64,000 bases of DNA from Schistosoma haematobium (Eukaryota; Platyhelminthes; Trematoda; Strigeidida; Schistosomatidae), in the NCBI RefSeq assembly GCF_000699445.3, contig NC_067197.1, positions 3,602,152 through 3,666,151 on the forward strand, in the 5' to 3' direction. Shown here one piece after another: positions 45,441 through 58,793 of this stretch. The translations under genes were made by a program, and so were the position numbers. Under the pieces are notes generated by a model. The model worked only from the letters and a program-made list of their open reading frames with translations. It ran no database searches and was not told where the DNA came from. Numbering within the stretch: the stretch's first letter is position 1; each line of letters starts with the position of its first letter.

Positions 45441-47930
45441 GGAAATCTGATGAAAGTTATTTCTACCCAGTGTTTTATAATTAAACATTGGATTAAAAAG
45501 CTGAAATGTTGAGAGTGTGTTTAGTTTGTGCTTATTATAACTATTATTAACCGCAAAACTTACGCATAAGTGTTGTGAAAGAACGTCTTCGGGTTTCGTC
45601 ATAAATGCATTTATACACGAGAATTTCAACAGTGTTTACATAATATCTACAATATCTTAACTAGTTCTGCAATCTTCAGATGTTTATTGACTTCATGTCA
45701 TAATGTTTTAATAAATCTTTGTGAAAGTGAATCATAATAAGTAGTATTATATGTATTACACATAGACTTTAAAATACACCACCATTGTGCCAAGACTTGA
45801 CAGTACAATAAGAGTTTAAGCAATAACAGTTTTGAATATGAAGATGAGAGTTTTAATTAATAATAAAAGATCATCAGATATTGATCCATAGAGGTCTTAT
45901 ATATGTGGCAAAGGTAAAACGAATCTAAGAAGTCGATTTATTTAAGTAAGTGTAATACGAGGTTTCATCTTTCGCCAATTAAGAATTCTGGAAGATTAAA
46001 ATATCTTCGGTGTGTCAATCATAATGATAACAAATAAGGGCATAAGCGGACTTGGGATATTTTTATGAAAAGTTCGAAGGTTCCGCTTCGCTTCACAGTC
46101 AATTAAATAGAAACGGTACCTGCATAAATCATTGGTAATATTTCAAAAGAGTGTTTAGCAAATTACGAAGAAATTTTATTTAGGTCCTCAGGGTCGATAT
46201 AATATTTTCCTAAGTGTTCAGGATGTGGAATGATATCATCGGGTACGAAGGGAGTGAATGCCGAAGAGTAGGAAATTCGATTTACAAGTCGGTAAAGAAC
46301 GATCAAGTTAACTTTAATTCGCCTAATCCAGAGAGGTTAAAAGCTTTAGCTTACCACAGCTTCCGTGATGATCTGTATTAGCGGAACACTCCGAAGACGT
46401 TCCTCTGAATCCTCTTTAAACACCTTCAATTTTCAATAAATCGTTATACCTTGAATTACTGCAGACTAGAATAACATATTCAGCGATGGGTTTGATACAT
46501 TTCCATGTGATAATCTAGATTCATTGTTAAATAAATTCATCATATGAGCTTTCTTGATTTTAATATTTGGGTTGCTATGTGCTCAGAAAAGCCGTTATAC
46601 CATGCACACAAATCACGTACAACGTTGGAGAATTTCAGCACGTCTTTGTGTAGAACCATATCAAGTTAAGGGCTGCGGCCAATTTAGACGACTACACTTT
46701 TGTCAACATTCACTGACAGGCTCCACAATAGACCATTCTCACAATTTGTTTATGGCTCCACAGATTACCGCCGAAACATAGCTATCTTTGGTGGAAGTCG
46801 AGGATAAATTAGCCACATCAACAAACAGAAAATGTTTGTCGTACTAAGAGAGTTAGCACACGTCATTATCAAAAAAGGAAGAGTAACGGGGCAACCATAT
46901 TTCCTTTCATAGGCTTAGAGTACCGAGATTCAAAGCGCACGATTTGCCTACGTTCTGTTACAGAGGTTTGGACCAACATAAAAAGGAAATCTCACACACC
47001 AAATGGGGAAATTTCTAGAGGGTTGTGTGAGACTATCGAGATCTTACCAAAATCAAAGTATAGAACCATCACCGACGTATCTTTGTTGTCCATTTGATCA
47101 AAACGTTCTAAGTGGGAACTGGAATAGTAGCGTTCTGTCATAGATCCATGTTTGGAAAGGCTAATAAAGCCTTCAATAGGCAAAACTGGTAACAGCCGTT
47201 TGTGTATGAACGACTTTTGATCACACAGCGGTCACGTTAATGGGCCCATAATTTGCAATGACGCTACTTGATCCCGTTTTGAATCCGGGAGCATAAAGAA
47301 GTGCTTTCTTCACAGACTGATAAAATCCATAGTCGAAACATCAGTTTGTCAGTCCGAAGCATAATAATGCGGATTCTCTACTGCCATAAATCAAGAACCA
47401 TCTCGGAATACTGTCAGGTTTGCTATGGTAGGACAGTTTCGGGGTAGTTATAGCCTGAGTGATGTTGGCGAATGTAATTAACTAGGGACAGATGTCAAAA
47501 CTGGAAATATGTTAGTAGAGGTTTCTGTCTCTGTATTATGACACTGTGAGATACGATAGTTGGAATGTTCACAATACCATGATGGTCGTCCACAATATTA
47601 GTGTTAGTTTAAAGAGTATGATTGTACCGAAGAAATTCAATTTCAGGGCGATATTTAAAAAGCCAGCGTGTGGGAATATCTGGGGTTTCCCTACCCAAGA
47701 CCGAACTGTTTATAATCAAGAGTTACTTGCATCGAAATGATTCATTTTTGAAACATCTACAAGTCGTGATGCTTTCGGTAGCGGTACGTTAGTCTTCTCA
47801 AATTTACCTTGGAGGTAAATGACACGTTCGACATCAGTAATAATGCATTCATTTAATTGAAAAACAAGCTTATGTACCATGAAGTTGAAACTTCAACCAA
47901 CTCATTATAATTGTAGCGATACATAAAATG
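45441..47930. other. unassigned between two inverted family F repeats
   Basis: No coding motif recognised. The frame 46554-46781 is not similar to any protein I know. It may be the decayed interior of an element. Confidence 0.3.
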
Positions 47931-48157
47931 TGTAGTGACCTGCTTTTATCAAGAGAACGCGATTGGTTTAATGGAAACAATTATTATTATAACCAATTGT
48001 ACCGATGATTGTTTACCTGTGCTAAAGACAGCCATACTATTACCACTCGATTAATCGTGACCCTGCACAGGTTCGGTAACCACGCCTGCACTCCTTTGGC
48101 ACGATCTAGATATTCTTTCGATGCCACGAGATCGCCAACAAATACATCTCGACTACA
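47931..48157 (+). repeat. LTR family F, copy 2
   Basis: 227 bases with TGTAG at the start and CTACA at the end, the same terminal pentamers as the Gypsy LTR at 332-746. A solo LTR or a short non-autonomous LTR. Confidence 0.65.
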
Positions 48158-49206
48158 GTCATCAACTGCCTTCTGATATTTGGCTTACGGGGGATTTTGT
48201 CGGTTAACTGGCACAAGCTCTCAGTGAGTTCAAATCTAAATACAGTATTGATGACCACATGGAAATTGTTGTTTGTATTCGTGCAGCAAACACTTCTATT
48301 GAATTCGCTCGTTTGTGTAGGCAGTATGTTTTAAATGATTCACGTTCTGATCACAGTCCGAATGTTATTTATAAGAGTCACTTTCAATATATCTGTGTGT
48401 AAAATGCAGATACTTGCTGATCTTATCGAGTAAAAATCACGTATAGACATCCTATTCAAGTATTTTGGAGACAAAGAGAGCATACATGAGTCATATGCTT
48501 AGTTACTGACGAGATGAAATTTAAAATATCCCGATTCGTATTGTGACCGTAATAATAAAATATTTTTCACATGGAAAGTGAAAAGAACACCATGCATAAT
48601 ATCACTCTGCAGCAGTAAATAAACTCCGAAGTAAATAGTTCTGTAAGTCTTCGACATTTGACACTGACCGCATTGGTTTTACTAGAATCGTGAAGCGCTC
48701 GGTTACGCATCCGCATCATATCACGAATGGGTAAGCCGTGCTGCGCATCTCCTACAACTGTCAGCCAACTTAGATCAAATTCTTCCCGAGATATTGATAG
48801 CCTACAAAATACATCTTCAATTGTTTCGTGATCATTGTTTAGTTTTCAGCCGTCCCAGTGTAGAGTGAAGAATGTTTACATGGTCAGTAAACCAACAATT
48901 TACACGGAAGCAGAGGTCCTTAGGATGTGCTAAAACTTCTCTCATTGCAAACACTATAGAGTATGATGACAGTCGTCAGATTGAAAATAATGCTCTGCAC
49001 ACTATTTCAATGATCGTCGTTTGAATTGAGCAGGCTCTTTACAAAGATAAAAATCACATATACTTCATCACTATAGAGCACTGTGCATTTCAGACATTTC
49101 CAATCTACGCTATACATTACCTGATCAGAGGGTTAAACTCCATGCTGAAAAAAAGCCGAGTTACTTATTACTCTATGGCATTTCAGTAGTTAAGAACCGA
49201 TGGGCA
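48158..49206. other. unassigned
   Basis: Nothing recognised. Confidence 0.35.
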
Positions 49207-49601
49207 TGTAGTGGCATTGTGCCCTAACCACACATTCCTCAAAGCTGAAAACCAGAAAATCGGTGAAACAGATATTCAACATTTACCGCGGACTAAAACC
49301 CAACGATGGAGAAGGCGAGAATAGTGAATTGAGTTCGAATTGATCAGATGGCATGGCTCGGCTATGCAGGCGTCGTCCCTGTTGAATGTTATATCTTTTA
49401 TTCATATCAAATATATTGTTCTTTCTCTAGCCTAAGCTTGTTCTCCATCATGTATTGGTGATTGTTACGATGCGATGAGTTGGTTTAGACGATGATGTGA
49501 GGTCTCACAGATTAGGCAGTTATATCACGATAAGTCTACAATTTCGGAATTAGGTCTATCATTAGAGCAGTGCTAATAACGAAATAGACCACAAATCCAC
49601 A
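49207..49601 (-). repeat. solo Gypsy LTR
   Basis: Second copy of the 332-746 LTR, starting TGTAGTGGCATTGTG and ending with ccaca. No adjacent coding sequence. The orientation is given to match the first copy. Confidence 0.75.
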
Positions 49602-50441
49602 TTGGTAAGCCCGACTAAATAAACTCAACCTATTACTACTAATCCTCATTGTCACTTTAACTTTCGCGATCGATTTTCACTTATGTTAAACCTGTATTCT
49701 ATTAGTCCCTTGATTACTGCTCACGTGTGTTAGTGTAATGTCACACTGATTAATATTCATAACATACTAACCCAATCGATACCAATAAACATCAGGCTCG
49801 AGCGAATATGACCTGATAATAACCTGAATATACATTGACTAGCGACGTAAGCAAGGAGTAAATAGTCATCTGGATCTAATTCTTCATACGCTTCCTTCAC
49901 TTAACGCCTCATTCTGTCTTCAACTGTGCACTATCCTGTCATATCTTTTCTTCTGACCACTGCCTGCCTAACTTCCAATTTTCGAGTTCCACTGCCAAAT
50001 TACACGGATAACATCGCAGAAACTTACAGTGAGTCTAATCTGTAAACTTTCTGCAAACATTAGATCTTTTTAGATGGTTCATACACTAACAGCCACTTAG
50101 TTATCTGAACCCATTCAACTGTTGTGACTTGAGTGAGTGACGAAAAGGTTAACAGCACTAAGCACCCTGGAATTGATTGCCATACTGCATGTTTTATTCT
50201 GGATGCATTTAGATCATTGCTACTCTTCACGAATGGCCTTACATATGTCGTTCATTAAACTTAATTTTCCAAAATAATCCATGCGAGTTCAACTATTTTA
50301 CGGGATGGCATATTGTACTAACATTTATATAATTCCCAGTTGCTTTAGCCACAAATTTGTCAATGTCACTAGGCTAAATGCAGAAACTTTTTATGGAAAG
50401 TTTATAGCGCGTCATATTCCTGCATGACGTTTTAAAAGCAT
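49602..50441. other. unassigned
   Basis: Nothing recognised. Confidence 0.35.
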
Positions 50442-50690
50442 GTAGAGACATACTTTTTTCAAGAGACCGCGATTGATTTAATGGAAACAATTATTATTAT
50501 AACCAATTGTACCAGTGGCTCTTTTAGTGTACTTCTTTGTTTAACTGTACTAAAACCCTACCTTTTCCGTGTACTGTGACCTTGCACGCATTCGCATACG
50601 CTACGTGGTGCCGCTTGTACTCTTGGGCACGATCTCGGTATTATTTTGATACCATGAGATTGCCAACAAATATATTGTAATACGACCGTC
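50442..50690 (+). repeat. LTR family F, copy 3
   Basis: Starts TGTAGAGACATACTTTTTTC and parallels 47931-48157 through the gagattgccaacaaat block; the end is less clear. Confidence 0.6.
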
Positions 50691-51033
50691 ACTTTCCATT
50701 TGGTCTACGAAGGGATCAAACCTAATATCTGGCACGTAATCTTCCTGTAGTGGTGATCATAGCCAGTCGCGACTCGACATCTACTACAAGCAGTCTCAAC
50801 TTTGAAATTAATTTTTGGACATGTTTACTGTTTTTAAAGTGTCATACACCTCAACAACTTGCATGTTTACCTGGCCCGTAAATGAATTGCACTATATCTC
50901 TGTCTTTGAAATTTAAAAATAATCTGAATGGCCCTTGACATTTCCAATCAACCAATCATAGTCAATATCGCCAGATGGTAAGCAGCTACTTGGATCCCCG
51001 AGCATAGTGATGTAATTCTTAGAGACCACAAGT
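50691..51033. other. unassigned
   Basis: Nothing recognised. Confidence 0.35.
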
Positions 51034-51410
51034 TTATTGGAATATTGAATGTTTGTTGTTGATCGCTTGTGATGAAAATACATGGATTCTTGCTGTGTAT
51101 TTATTTGACTGTGAAAACAACCACGTCTTTCTGATCGAGAGTGTTACAGGAGAACCGGAAACATTTGGCTGATTAAGAACTTTTACATTGAATAGTAATA
51201 ATTTTACCGTGTTTTTGGATGTATTCGTTTTACTCAACTTATGAACTTGTTCGTTCATATCTTTATCGCTGGAAGTTTTGCTATCCCTTTGTCTTTGTTT
51301 TAGAATTTCTGGGTTTTTGATACAGGAACCTGAAAGATTGAAGGTTTATTTTGTAATCGTTATAATTATTTTTAGAATGACAATTGAGTCGGTAAGGATG
51401 CCATTGGTTG
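51034..51410 (-). repeat. non-LTR element 5' piece (inverted partner of 55110-55360)
   Basis: Minus frame KLSKTNTSKNTVKLLLFNVKVL has the look of the start of a CR1-type endonuclease (LLLFNV). The plus strand at 55110-55360 carries almost the same sequence in the opposite orientation. Confidence 0.5.
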
Positions 51411-51524
51411 CCGAATGGGAAGGGCGTTCCTCCTCTAATCGCCCTTGAACACTCAAAAGCTCTCTCGGAATTTCGCCATTACCCGTGTAGCATCAACACG
51501 TTCCTGCGAGATACGATAACACTG

Positions 51525-51870
51525 TAAAGGGCGGCCTGCTTGAGCTTTTGGGCTACCTGTTCCTGCCATCTAGATATTTCAACAAGTTATCTATTTTCGT
51601 TTGTTTTATTATATCATTATGTTTAATAATCGCATGACCTATTCTGCTGCGTTTCTGAAAAAAGTACAACCTTTCGTTGTCAAAGCTACAAAAAGAATGC
51701 ACATTATTCAGATGTTCATTTACTGAACTGATAACATCTAACTGGCGATCACCTAATATTTATCGCCAGGACCGACCAAGAAGAAAGAAACGGAAATATG
51801 TTGAAATACTTTGCGCTGAGAATTCTATATTGTACCAAAAATATAATATTGAATAAAGCTGATAATAATA
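51525..51870 (+). repeat. LTR-like repeat, relative of the insertion in the Gypsy RT
   Basis: Close match, reversed, to 2772-3160. It ends at a (TAA)n run at 51864-51880. Confidence 0.6.
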
Positions 51871-52850
51871 ATAATAATTTAATTCGTAATTGTATTCTTT
51901 GATGGCAGTGTTGTGGGATGTTTCCTCGAACTATTTAAAAGCCGGCCAACGACACACAACAATCCATCTATCATCAATGGATTAAGATTCGTGAAGATGA
52001 ATTAGCTACCTTCACATTGCCAATAGTGAAATCTTAGCAAGCTGAATTTCGTCCTTCAACTTTGAGCGTATCCACCTGTAGAGATGGACAAGTTCAGAAT
52101 TAACAAGTTGATCAACCATGGATTCTTTAACCATTACATATGTGAACATTGCTTTCTTTAATTCAATAAGTGAAGGTCAGAACCTTGTACAACATCAGCA
52201 GCCGGTCATTGCTACCCTGGTTTCTTTAAGAAATATGGATCTGCAGAAAATGTAAACACAATTCGGCACCAGCGGTATAACAGCGGATGTACGCTACCGG
52301 ACGATATCCACTTTCCGTGGCATCACTGAATGCATGATTTTTCAGGAGCGAGTTCTGGTTGTGGAAACCAACCGTCTGAAAGTCACTTAAAAATTCCAAC
52401 CAACGATTTCTTTCGCCTTTGAAAGTCTCATCGTTTCAGCCTAGTCCCAATTCCCACAAAAATTGAAGTAACTGCCTCACGGGAGGCATGAACAGTGCTA
52501 ACAATCTCAAGGGATCATAAAGTGAAAATGCACTCGATAATATACCTCGCCTAGTGAGGAAAATTTTGGGAGGCGAACCTTAAATTGAGACGAATCAACC
52601 GTATGTTCCAGCATGTTCCTTACATGCGTTTCGTATGAAGCCTTTCAAAGTCAATCTTTCCAACGGCGTCTACTTTTTCTTCTCGATAAATTGATCTGGG
52701 GACTTGCAGACAGATACTTGTTCACTTGGTGAGTCAAAATACATCCATTTTGAGCAGTAAACCAAGAGTTTTCGCCTGCTTAATTACATCCTGCACATCA
52801 TCAATGGAGGCTAAATAGTCATCGACATAGAGACTTCTATCTGAGACTTC

Positions 52851-53195
52851 CTAGTCTCTTTTCTTACCGAATGTATCTACTGTCTTCCTAAGAGGGAAAT
52901 TAGCAAAAGAAAGGCTGGAGATGGCTCCAAATGGATGAACTGTCAAGTAATATTCTTTAGCTCCTTGTTTTATATCACCTTCTTCCCACCATAACAGATA
53001 AAAATCTCCTCTATCTTGTCTCGGGATCATTACTTGGAGGAACATTTTTTCGAAATCAGAGGCCAACGCAATGTCACATAATCTAAATCGTAGAAATACA
53101 TCACTTAAACTATTAACTGTACTTGGTCCTTTCAAGAGCTGATTATTGGGAGAATAACCTTGGTGGACAACCTCGCAATCAAAAACAATTCTCAA
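52851..53195 (-). pseudogene. BEL/Pao reverse transcriptase fragment
   Basis: A 114-residue frame: MRIVFDCEVVHQGYSPNNQLLKGP, LSDVFLRFRLCDIALASDFEKMFLQV (motif A with catalytic Asp) and YYLTVHPFGAISSLSFAN are Pao RT signatures. The Tyr-x-Asp-Asp motif lies beyond the frame break, where YVDDYLASIDD is readable at about 52835-52800. Confidence 0.8.
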
Positions 53196-53533
53196 CTTTT
53201 CGGCATTCTTACGGTTGATAACAAGATTATGAGGAATATATCAGTAGACTACATCACTAGCTTCAACGATATGACTCTTAGTTAGATGCTTATCCATCAC
53301 AATTCCATATTTTCCCATGAGACTACTATCTTTTGTGAGCTTTTCTTTAAACACTCTTATCTGCGTTTGGATAGTTTCAGATTATTCAGCAACCCTGGCC
53401 TTTATAATTACAGAGAAAACCAGCTTGAAAACGATCGCTCACCAATCTACATGAATCACTAACTATTTCTAAGGCTCCTTTGTCTTCAACAAAATGTCCT
53501 TTACGAAACATATCAGTATCCTGGAACTCATGA

Positions 53534-53824
53534 TTACATGGACCTATATGCTCCCTTAGGACATATAATCATGACACCGAGATGCGTACGCACACCAAAC
53601 GGATGTTTGCTGTCTTGCAGACGCTGTTCCACAACCGGATGTGCGTCAAGATTATCACACTCAATCAATATTCTCACCAGATTACTTTGCAACGTCGGGA
53701 TGGTTATGTCCTCCAAATGTTTTAATCTTCCCAGCTTGCGTTCAGTCAAAGGTTCTGCATAATCAATCGGAAACCTCTTTGTCGTGTAAGCACTATTGAC
53801 TGTTACAGAATCCTGTCCATCCAA
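53534..53824 (-). pseudogene. BEL/Pao protease-RT linker
   Basis: A 96-residue frame: FPIDYAEPLTERKLGRLKHLEDI and DAHPVVEQRLQDSKHPFGVRTHLG match the region between protease and RT in Pao elements, where a W-G/L-G pattern is usual. Confidence 0.65.
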
Positions 53825-53845
53825 ACAATATATCTCTAAGTTTAC

Positions 53846-54241
53846 TTATAGATATTCACAGGTAGTAAGTACTTTCACAGTCGTTGCTTTTATCAAACCC
53901 TCCTTACATTTGAGACCCAACTGACTAGTTAACTCTTCGGATACGATGGAAGTATCTAAACCACCACGTAAAAGGGCGTCTGTTTCCAAACATCCTTTGA
54001 TATTGTACAGTCTAACCGGAATGATAGCCAAACAAACCTGCGATGAGTTCCAATCATTAGACATGTTCACTATAGGGTTATCAATATCATCAATATGTAA
54101 CAATAAATTATGCTGAACCTTGCGATTCTCAGCGTCACTCCTAAAGCCCGAGTTGAATGACTTCGCCATGTGGCCCTTCCTCAAACACAGATAACATAGG
54201 CCACTTCTTCTCACCTCCTGTCTCCTATCTTCTACATTCAT
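53846..54241 (-). pseudogene. BEL/Pao zinc knuckle and protease start
   Basis: Residues 15-35 have CYLCLRKGHMAKSF, a knuckle (C-x2-C-x4-H-x4-C) in which the last Cys appears as Phe. The protease-like part follows: ALLRGGLDTSIVSEEL, where an Asp-Ser/Thr-Gly would be expected and is not intact. The frame stops at the TCEYL segment; the next frame continues the domain. Confidence 0.7.
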
Positions 54242-54480
54242 TCTTGAAAACTTTGTACAATCTGTCTTCTTGTGATCACCTAGGCAAAACTCGCACCGTA
54301 CAACCTTGACTGCGTTGTTTGGGTCTCGTTTAACTTAATTAACTCGTCGTCTTTTAACAACTTGACTTTCATAATTTCTCTTACCGAACTTTAAATTACA
54401 CTCTACCAATCTACTTTAACCAGTCCGAGCAATCCTGGCCTTTTCTTCCACGAAGATCATGAGTATTTATCGGTGATTTC

Positions 54481-55109
54481 CAGCCACTTATTCTGTAATT
54501 CTAGTGGTAGGTATGACATCAGTATTTCCGAATTAGCCGTGGAATTCACGTCCTACATAAATCCCATTTCCTTCAATTTTATGCATACATTACGTCGCTT
54601 AACCGTGAATTCAGTTAAGCTAACGGCTGATCCTTCAGCAGACAATATTTGCCCTTAATGGACAGTTTAATTTCTATAATGCTGGTAAACTGACTAACAG
54701 AACAGTGATTTTGACCCGGTCGATCAACAAAATACTTAATATCAATCTTAAGAAAAAACTGTATTATTAGCCATGGTGTGTGACGTGTCTTTCAGGTCAT
54801 CAACTCAATCGCTACTTGGAGTGTTAAATATCTCCCATGATTTATTATTACAACAAGTATCACGATCCAAATACTTTCCCATCTTAGCATTTAGCTCAAC
54901 TCTGTCTGCGGACAGCTGGATAGCGTGAACAATACAGAACCGATAATTGAATAACTTTTATGCTACTTCCACGTTTTTGTGCTCTTCAGTAATTATAGCA
55001 CAGTATGTCAATCAAATTGAAACTTATGGACCCGAATTAACAATAACATGAAACTCCGATTCAGGCACCAAGTTTTATTCGTAAATTACAAACGGTTGAC
55101 TCAAATGTC
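54481..55109. other. unassigned
   Basis: Possible remnant of the BEL element's gag region; no motif seen. Confidence 0.3.
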
Positions 55110-55360
55110 GTTCTAATAATAATTATAACGATTACAAAATAAACCTTCAATCTTTCAGGTTCCTGTATCAAAAACCCAGAAATTCTAAAACAAAGACAAA
55201 GGGATAGCAAAACTTCCAGCGATAAAGATATGAACGAACAAGTTCATAAGTTGAGTAAAACGAATACATCCAAAAACACGGTAAAATTATTACTATTCAA
55301 TATAAAAGTTCTTAATCAGCCAAATGTTTCCAGTTCTCCTGTAACAGTGATGGTGACATT
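55110..55360 (+). repeat. non-LTR element 5' piece
   Basis: Inverted copy of 51034-51370 (tttcaggttcctgtatcaaaaacc, gataaagatatgaacgaacaag). Confidence 0.5.
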
Positions 55361-55559
55361 GTTTACTAAACGGTTAAATGAATATTGACTAGTCTCCGAG
55401 AATAGAATGTGGGATGCTGAATTAGTATATAATCTGGGGCTCAGTGATAATTCATTGTCAAGGCAACTTCACTGAAGTCCTTCCTTGAGAAACTTGATAC
55501 ACTCTAAAATACATTGAACAGCGATTCACACTAAGCAACATCCTTGCTTGTTTTACTTA

Positions 55560-56330
55560 GCTCATCTGAGCGACATATAACTACAAAGAGGATATACTGG
55601 CACTTCAAGAGGATTTGACTCGACTTCGAAGTTGGGCAGACGACAACGGGCTTACCTTCAACACTCCAAAGTGTAAAGTAGTCCATCTGCGACATGTTGT
55701 AGATATCAGTTACAGCTTAAGAAACTCCTCTCTAGAAGTATCCCAAGGAATCTTCTTACCCTACGATTTAAAGTCCTACGCTAACTGTGACAAAAATGCC
55801 TTTTGAGCAAATCATGCACTGGTAACATTGAAGCTGACTTTTGGCCAGTTGGACAGAAGAACGTTCTACATAGTCTCCAACAGTTTTGTTCGTCCCCGCT
55901 TACAGTACGGAAACATAGTATTTCCTCCCTCACTCCTAAAGGATAAGGACACTCTGGAGTGTATCCAACAGCGAGCCAGGAAATCAGTCCGGGGACTCGA
56001 ATTCAAACCTTATGAAGAGCGCATCCAATCTCTTAACCTTTGCTCATTAGAGTATAGGCGTCTTAGAGGTGACTTTCTAATGGCTTACAGTATCCCCTTA
56101 AACATCTACCTAAGCTCGGTGTTAATACCAACATAAGGGGTAACAAAACACAGCAGAACGGACTGTAGACACAACATCTACTCCTTAAGAGTTGTCAAAT
56201 GCTGGAGTTTACTGCCGACTGAACTAGTCCAAGCAACTTCCCAGGAGTTCTTTAAGAGGAAACTCGACCTATTCTTAAGAACTAAGGATAACATCTTATT
56301 ATGATTTGCCAATTTCTTTTTTTCGTCTAG
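55560..56330 (+). pseudogene. CR1-like reverse transcriptase C-terminus
   Basis: Plus-strand frames DLTRLRSWADDNGLTFNTPKCKVV, then RRTFYIVSNSFVRPRLQYGN and LECIQQRARKSVRGLEFKPYEERIQSLNLCSLEYRRLRGD are the thumb and tail of a CR1-clade RT. Broken by stops near 55805 and after 56136. Together with 55110-55360 it may be one internally deleted element. Confidence 0.75.
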
Positions 56331-56439
56331 TATCGTTGACATACCTAGATTACTAATTGGATGTTTTGGTGATACACTGCTACTAGACAGGGAAACCCGT
56401 TAAGCGAAAGCATTTTCTATTCCGTCAATAAGCATTTGA

Positions 56440-56789
56440 ACCATTTTTGGTGCCTGTTTTAAAAAAAATCAGGTGTGAACGCGTTCTTCGAATAATGATC
56501 AGGTATGACAACAATGACTTGAAAGCAAAGCCATATAGCAGTACTGAAGCCTCTGCAGAAAGTAAAAACGAATTTTATACGACTATGTATGCACAAGTAG
56601 AAGAGATAAAATCAAACATAAGAAAAGTTGAAGAAAAAGTTGTCGAAATTAGTGGCACGTTGTCTTATTACTACTAATAATGGAGAAGATGATCTCTTTA
56701 GCATGTTTGTTAGAAACATTGAACGGTCAAGTCCGGAGCTTTTGGAGACAGCCATTGATGCTGCTTCACAGTTTGAAATTGTGAGGAAA
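56440..56789 (+). pseudogene. unidentified coding-like fragment
   Basis: Two overlapping frames, 56447-56677 (a coiled-coil-like EEIKSNIRKVEEKVVEIS stretch) and 56628-56831 (NIERSSPELLETAIDAASQFEIV), read like one protein with a frame change near 56660. Family not recognised. Cut by the CR1 insertion on its right. Confidence 0.35.
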
Positions 56790-56948
56790 ATATCAGTTTC
56801 AGTTTCAGTTTGGGAAGGACAGGAGGCTTGATGGCCTATGTTAGTCCTGGCAATGGTGGTCTCTCAGTTGATCCAACTTTCTTTTGAAAAAGTCGACGGA
56901 TGGAGCTTCAACTACGTGCTGAGGTAGTGAATTCCACTCGTTGATGAT

Positions 56949-58598
56949 TCAATGGGAAAGTCGATAGTCAGATGACAAGTAATTTGTTCTCGGCTTATGA
57001 ACTTTTTTGGAGTGTCCTCGTAAATTCTCTGTTTTGGAAGACAAGAAAAATGAGGGCATATTAGGTGCAAATTTATCACTAAGCAATTTGTAAACTGTAA
57101 TCAAGTCGCCTCTAGTTCTGTGATATGACAACGGGAAAAGGTTCAGCTTGGCCAGTCGAGATTCATACGGAAGCTTCTCTATTCCGGGAACCAGCTTAGT
57201 CGCCGTTCTCTGTACCTTTTCCAGAAGTTCACTGTCTTTTTTTAAACAGGGGCTAGCCGCTTGTATGCAGTACTCAAGTTTAGGACGAACGAACACTGTA
57301 TACAAAGTCAAAAACGTTTTAGTGTCGACATGACTAAAAGCTCTACGTATTGACCATAACGTTCTAAAACCTTTGGCGGCTATTGCACGGCAGTGCGCAG
57401 TAGTCTTTAAGTCTTGACTAACGATAACTCCTAAGTCATTATATGTCTGGACGTCAGGTAGCTCAGTGTTATTCATCGTGTATGTATCTGCGCCTTGATG
57501 ACCGATATGCATCACAACACACTTGGAAGTATTAATCGGCAACTGCCATGTTTGAGACCATTCAGATAACTTCTTCGGGTCATTTTGAAGTTCTAAGCTA
57601 TCACTCCTACATTGTCTCGTTCTCCATATCTTGACATCGTCAGCATATAGCAAGACCGATGATGATAGGAGACAAGGGAGGTCATTTACATACAAGAGGA
57701 ATAGCACTGGCCCCAATACTGTACCCTGTGGCACTCCACTAAGCACAGTTTCCCAGCTAGATAACTTTGAGTTCACCCGCACTCTTTGTTGACGCCCAAC
57801 TAAGAAGTCTTTTATCCACATCAATAAATTACCTCCAATCCCCACATTTCTTAACCTATATAACAGCCGGCTGTGCGGATCTTTCTCAAAAGCTTAGCTG
57901 AAATCAATGAAAGCGACGTCTACAGGTAGCTTTTGGTCCTTAAGAGCGCACCAGCTTTCACGAGCCACTAATAAGTTAGTGAGACAAGAATAACCTATTC
58001 TGAAGCCATGCTGCTTCTCCGAGAGGATCCGGTTTTTATCGAGATACTTAAACAGCTCCTTCCGAATAATCTTTTCTAAGATTTTAACAACCACACTAGT
58101 TAAGCTAACGGGGCGGTAGTTCTCAGGTTTGTGTTTCGTACCTGTTTTGAAGACAGGACTTACTATGGCGTTTTTCCAATCTTTCGGTAAGCGACCCTGC
58201 GTAACGGATAGGTTAAAGCATGTACTTAAAGGGTTCGCAACGAAGTTAGATAATTCCTTCAGTAGCCTAGGATGTAATTCATCGGGCCCCGTGGATTTAC
58301 CTATGTCAAGCTTATTTAGCAGACCAAAGACATCGAGTTATTTAATGGTCACGCTATCCAGTGTATATATGGGGGGATCTGTATGCGCTGACGTGAAGGG
58401 TGCTTCTATGGTATATACGTTGCTAAAGTAGTTCGAGAACACTTGAGCCTTACCGAAGTCGTCCTCCACAAGTGACGCGGCAGTACTGTCTCCCCATAGA
58501 GCAGGAATATTTCCAATTCTATTTGTCCTTTGGTTCATATAAGAATACAAGCGTTTAGGACATTCTATGGATTCCTTAACAAGTTTTCCTTCGTACAA
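56949..58598 (-). pseudogene. CR1 reverse transcriptase
   Basis: Blocks: YSYMNQRTNRIGNIPAL (58598-), NKLDIGKSTGPDELHPRLLKEL, VSPVFKTGTKHKPENYRPVSLTS, LSEKQHGFRIGYSCLTNLL and VDVAFIDFS (motif A), stop, then SGVPQGTVLGPVLFLLYVND (motif B) and LLYADDVKIW (motif C) in the 298-residue frame 57845-56949. The last blocks are intact; an in-frame stop sits just after motif A near 57897. Confidence 0.88.
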
Positions 58599-58793
58599 TT
58601 TTCTAGACTTACGGAGGGTCGAGGCACAGGTATTCCGAGCCTTTCGATACTGAGATTGTGACTCATCAGTCCCCAGTAACCTAAATCTATCCTATATTTC
58701 CCTTTTCTTACGGAGAGGGATACGGACCTCCCTACAGAAACATGGTGGTGAGTTTTCCGGCACCTTTGGTATAGTCCAAGGGATGTGAGGTGT

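Larger units (their letters stand above)
51890..54480 (-). mobile_element. BEL/Pao LTR retrotransposon, decayed
   Basis: Minus strand: gag-like end, CCHC knuckle and protease (54241-53534), reverse transcriptase (53195-52851), an RNase H-like part (about 52400-52270, FSDATESGYRPVAYIR), and no integrase found. Stops and frameshifts throughout. BEL/Pao elements such as Sinbad and Saci-1 are known in schistosomes. Confidence 0.8.
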
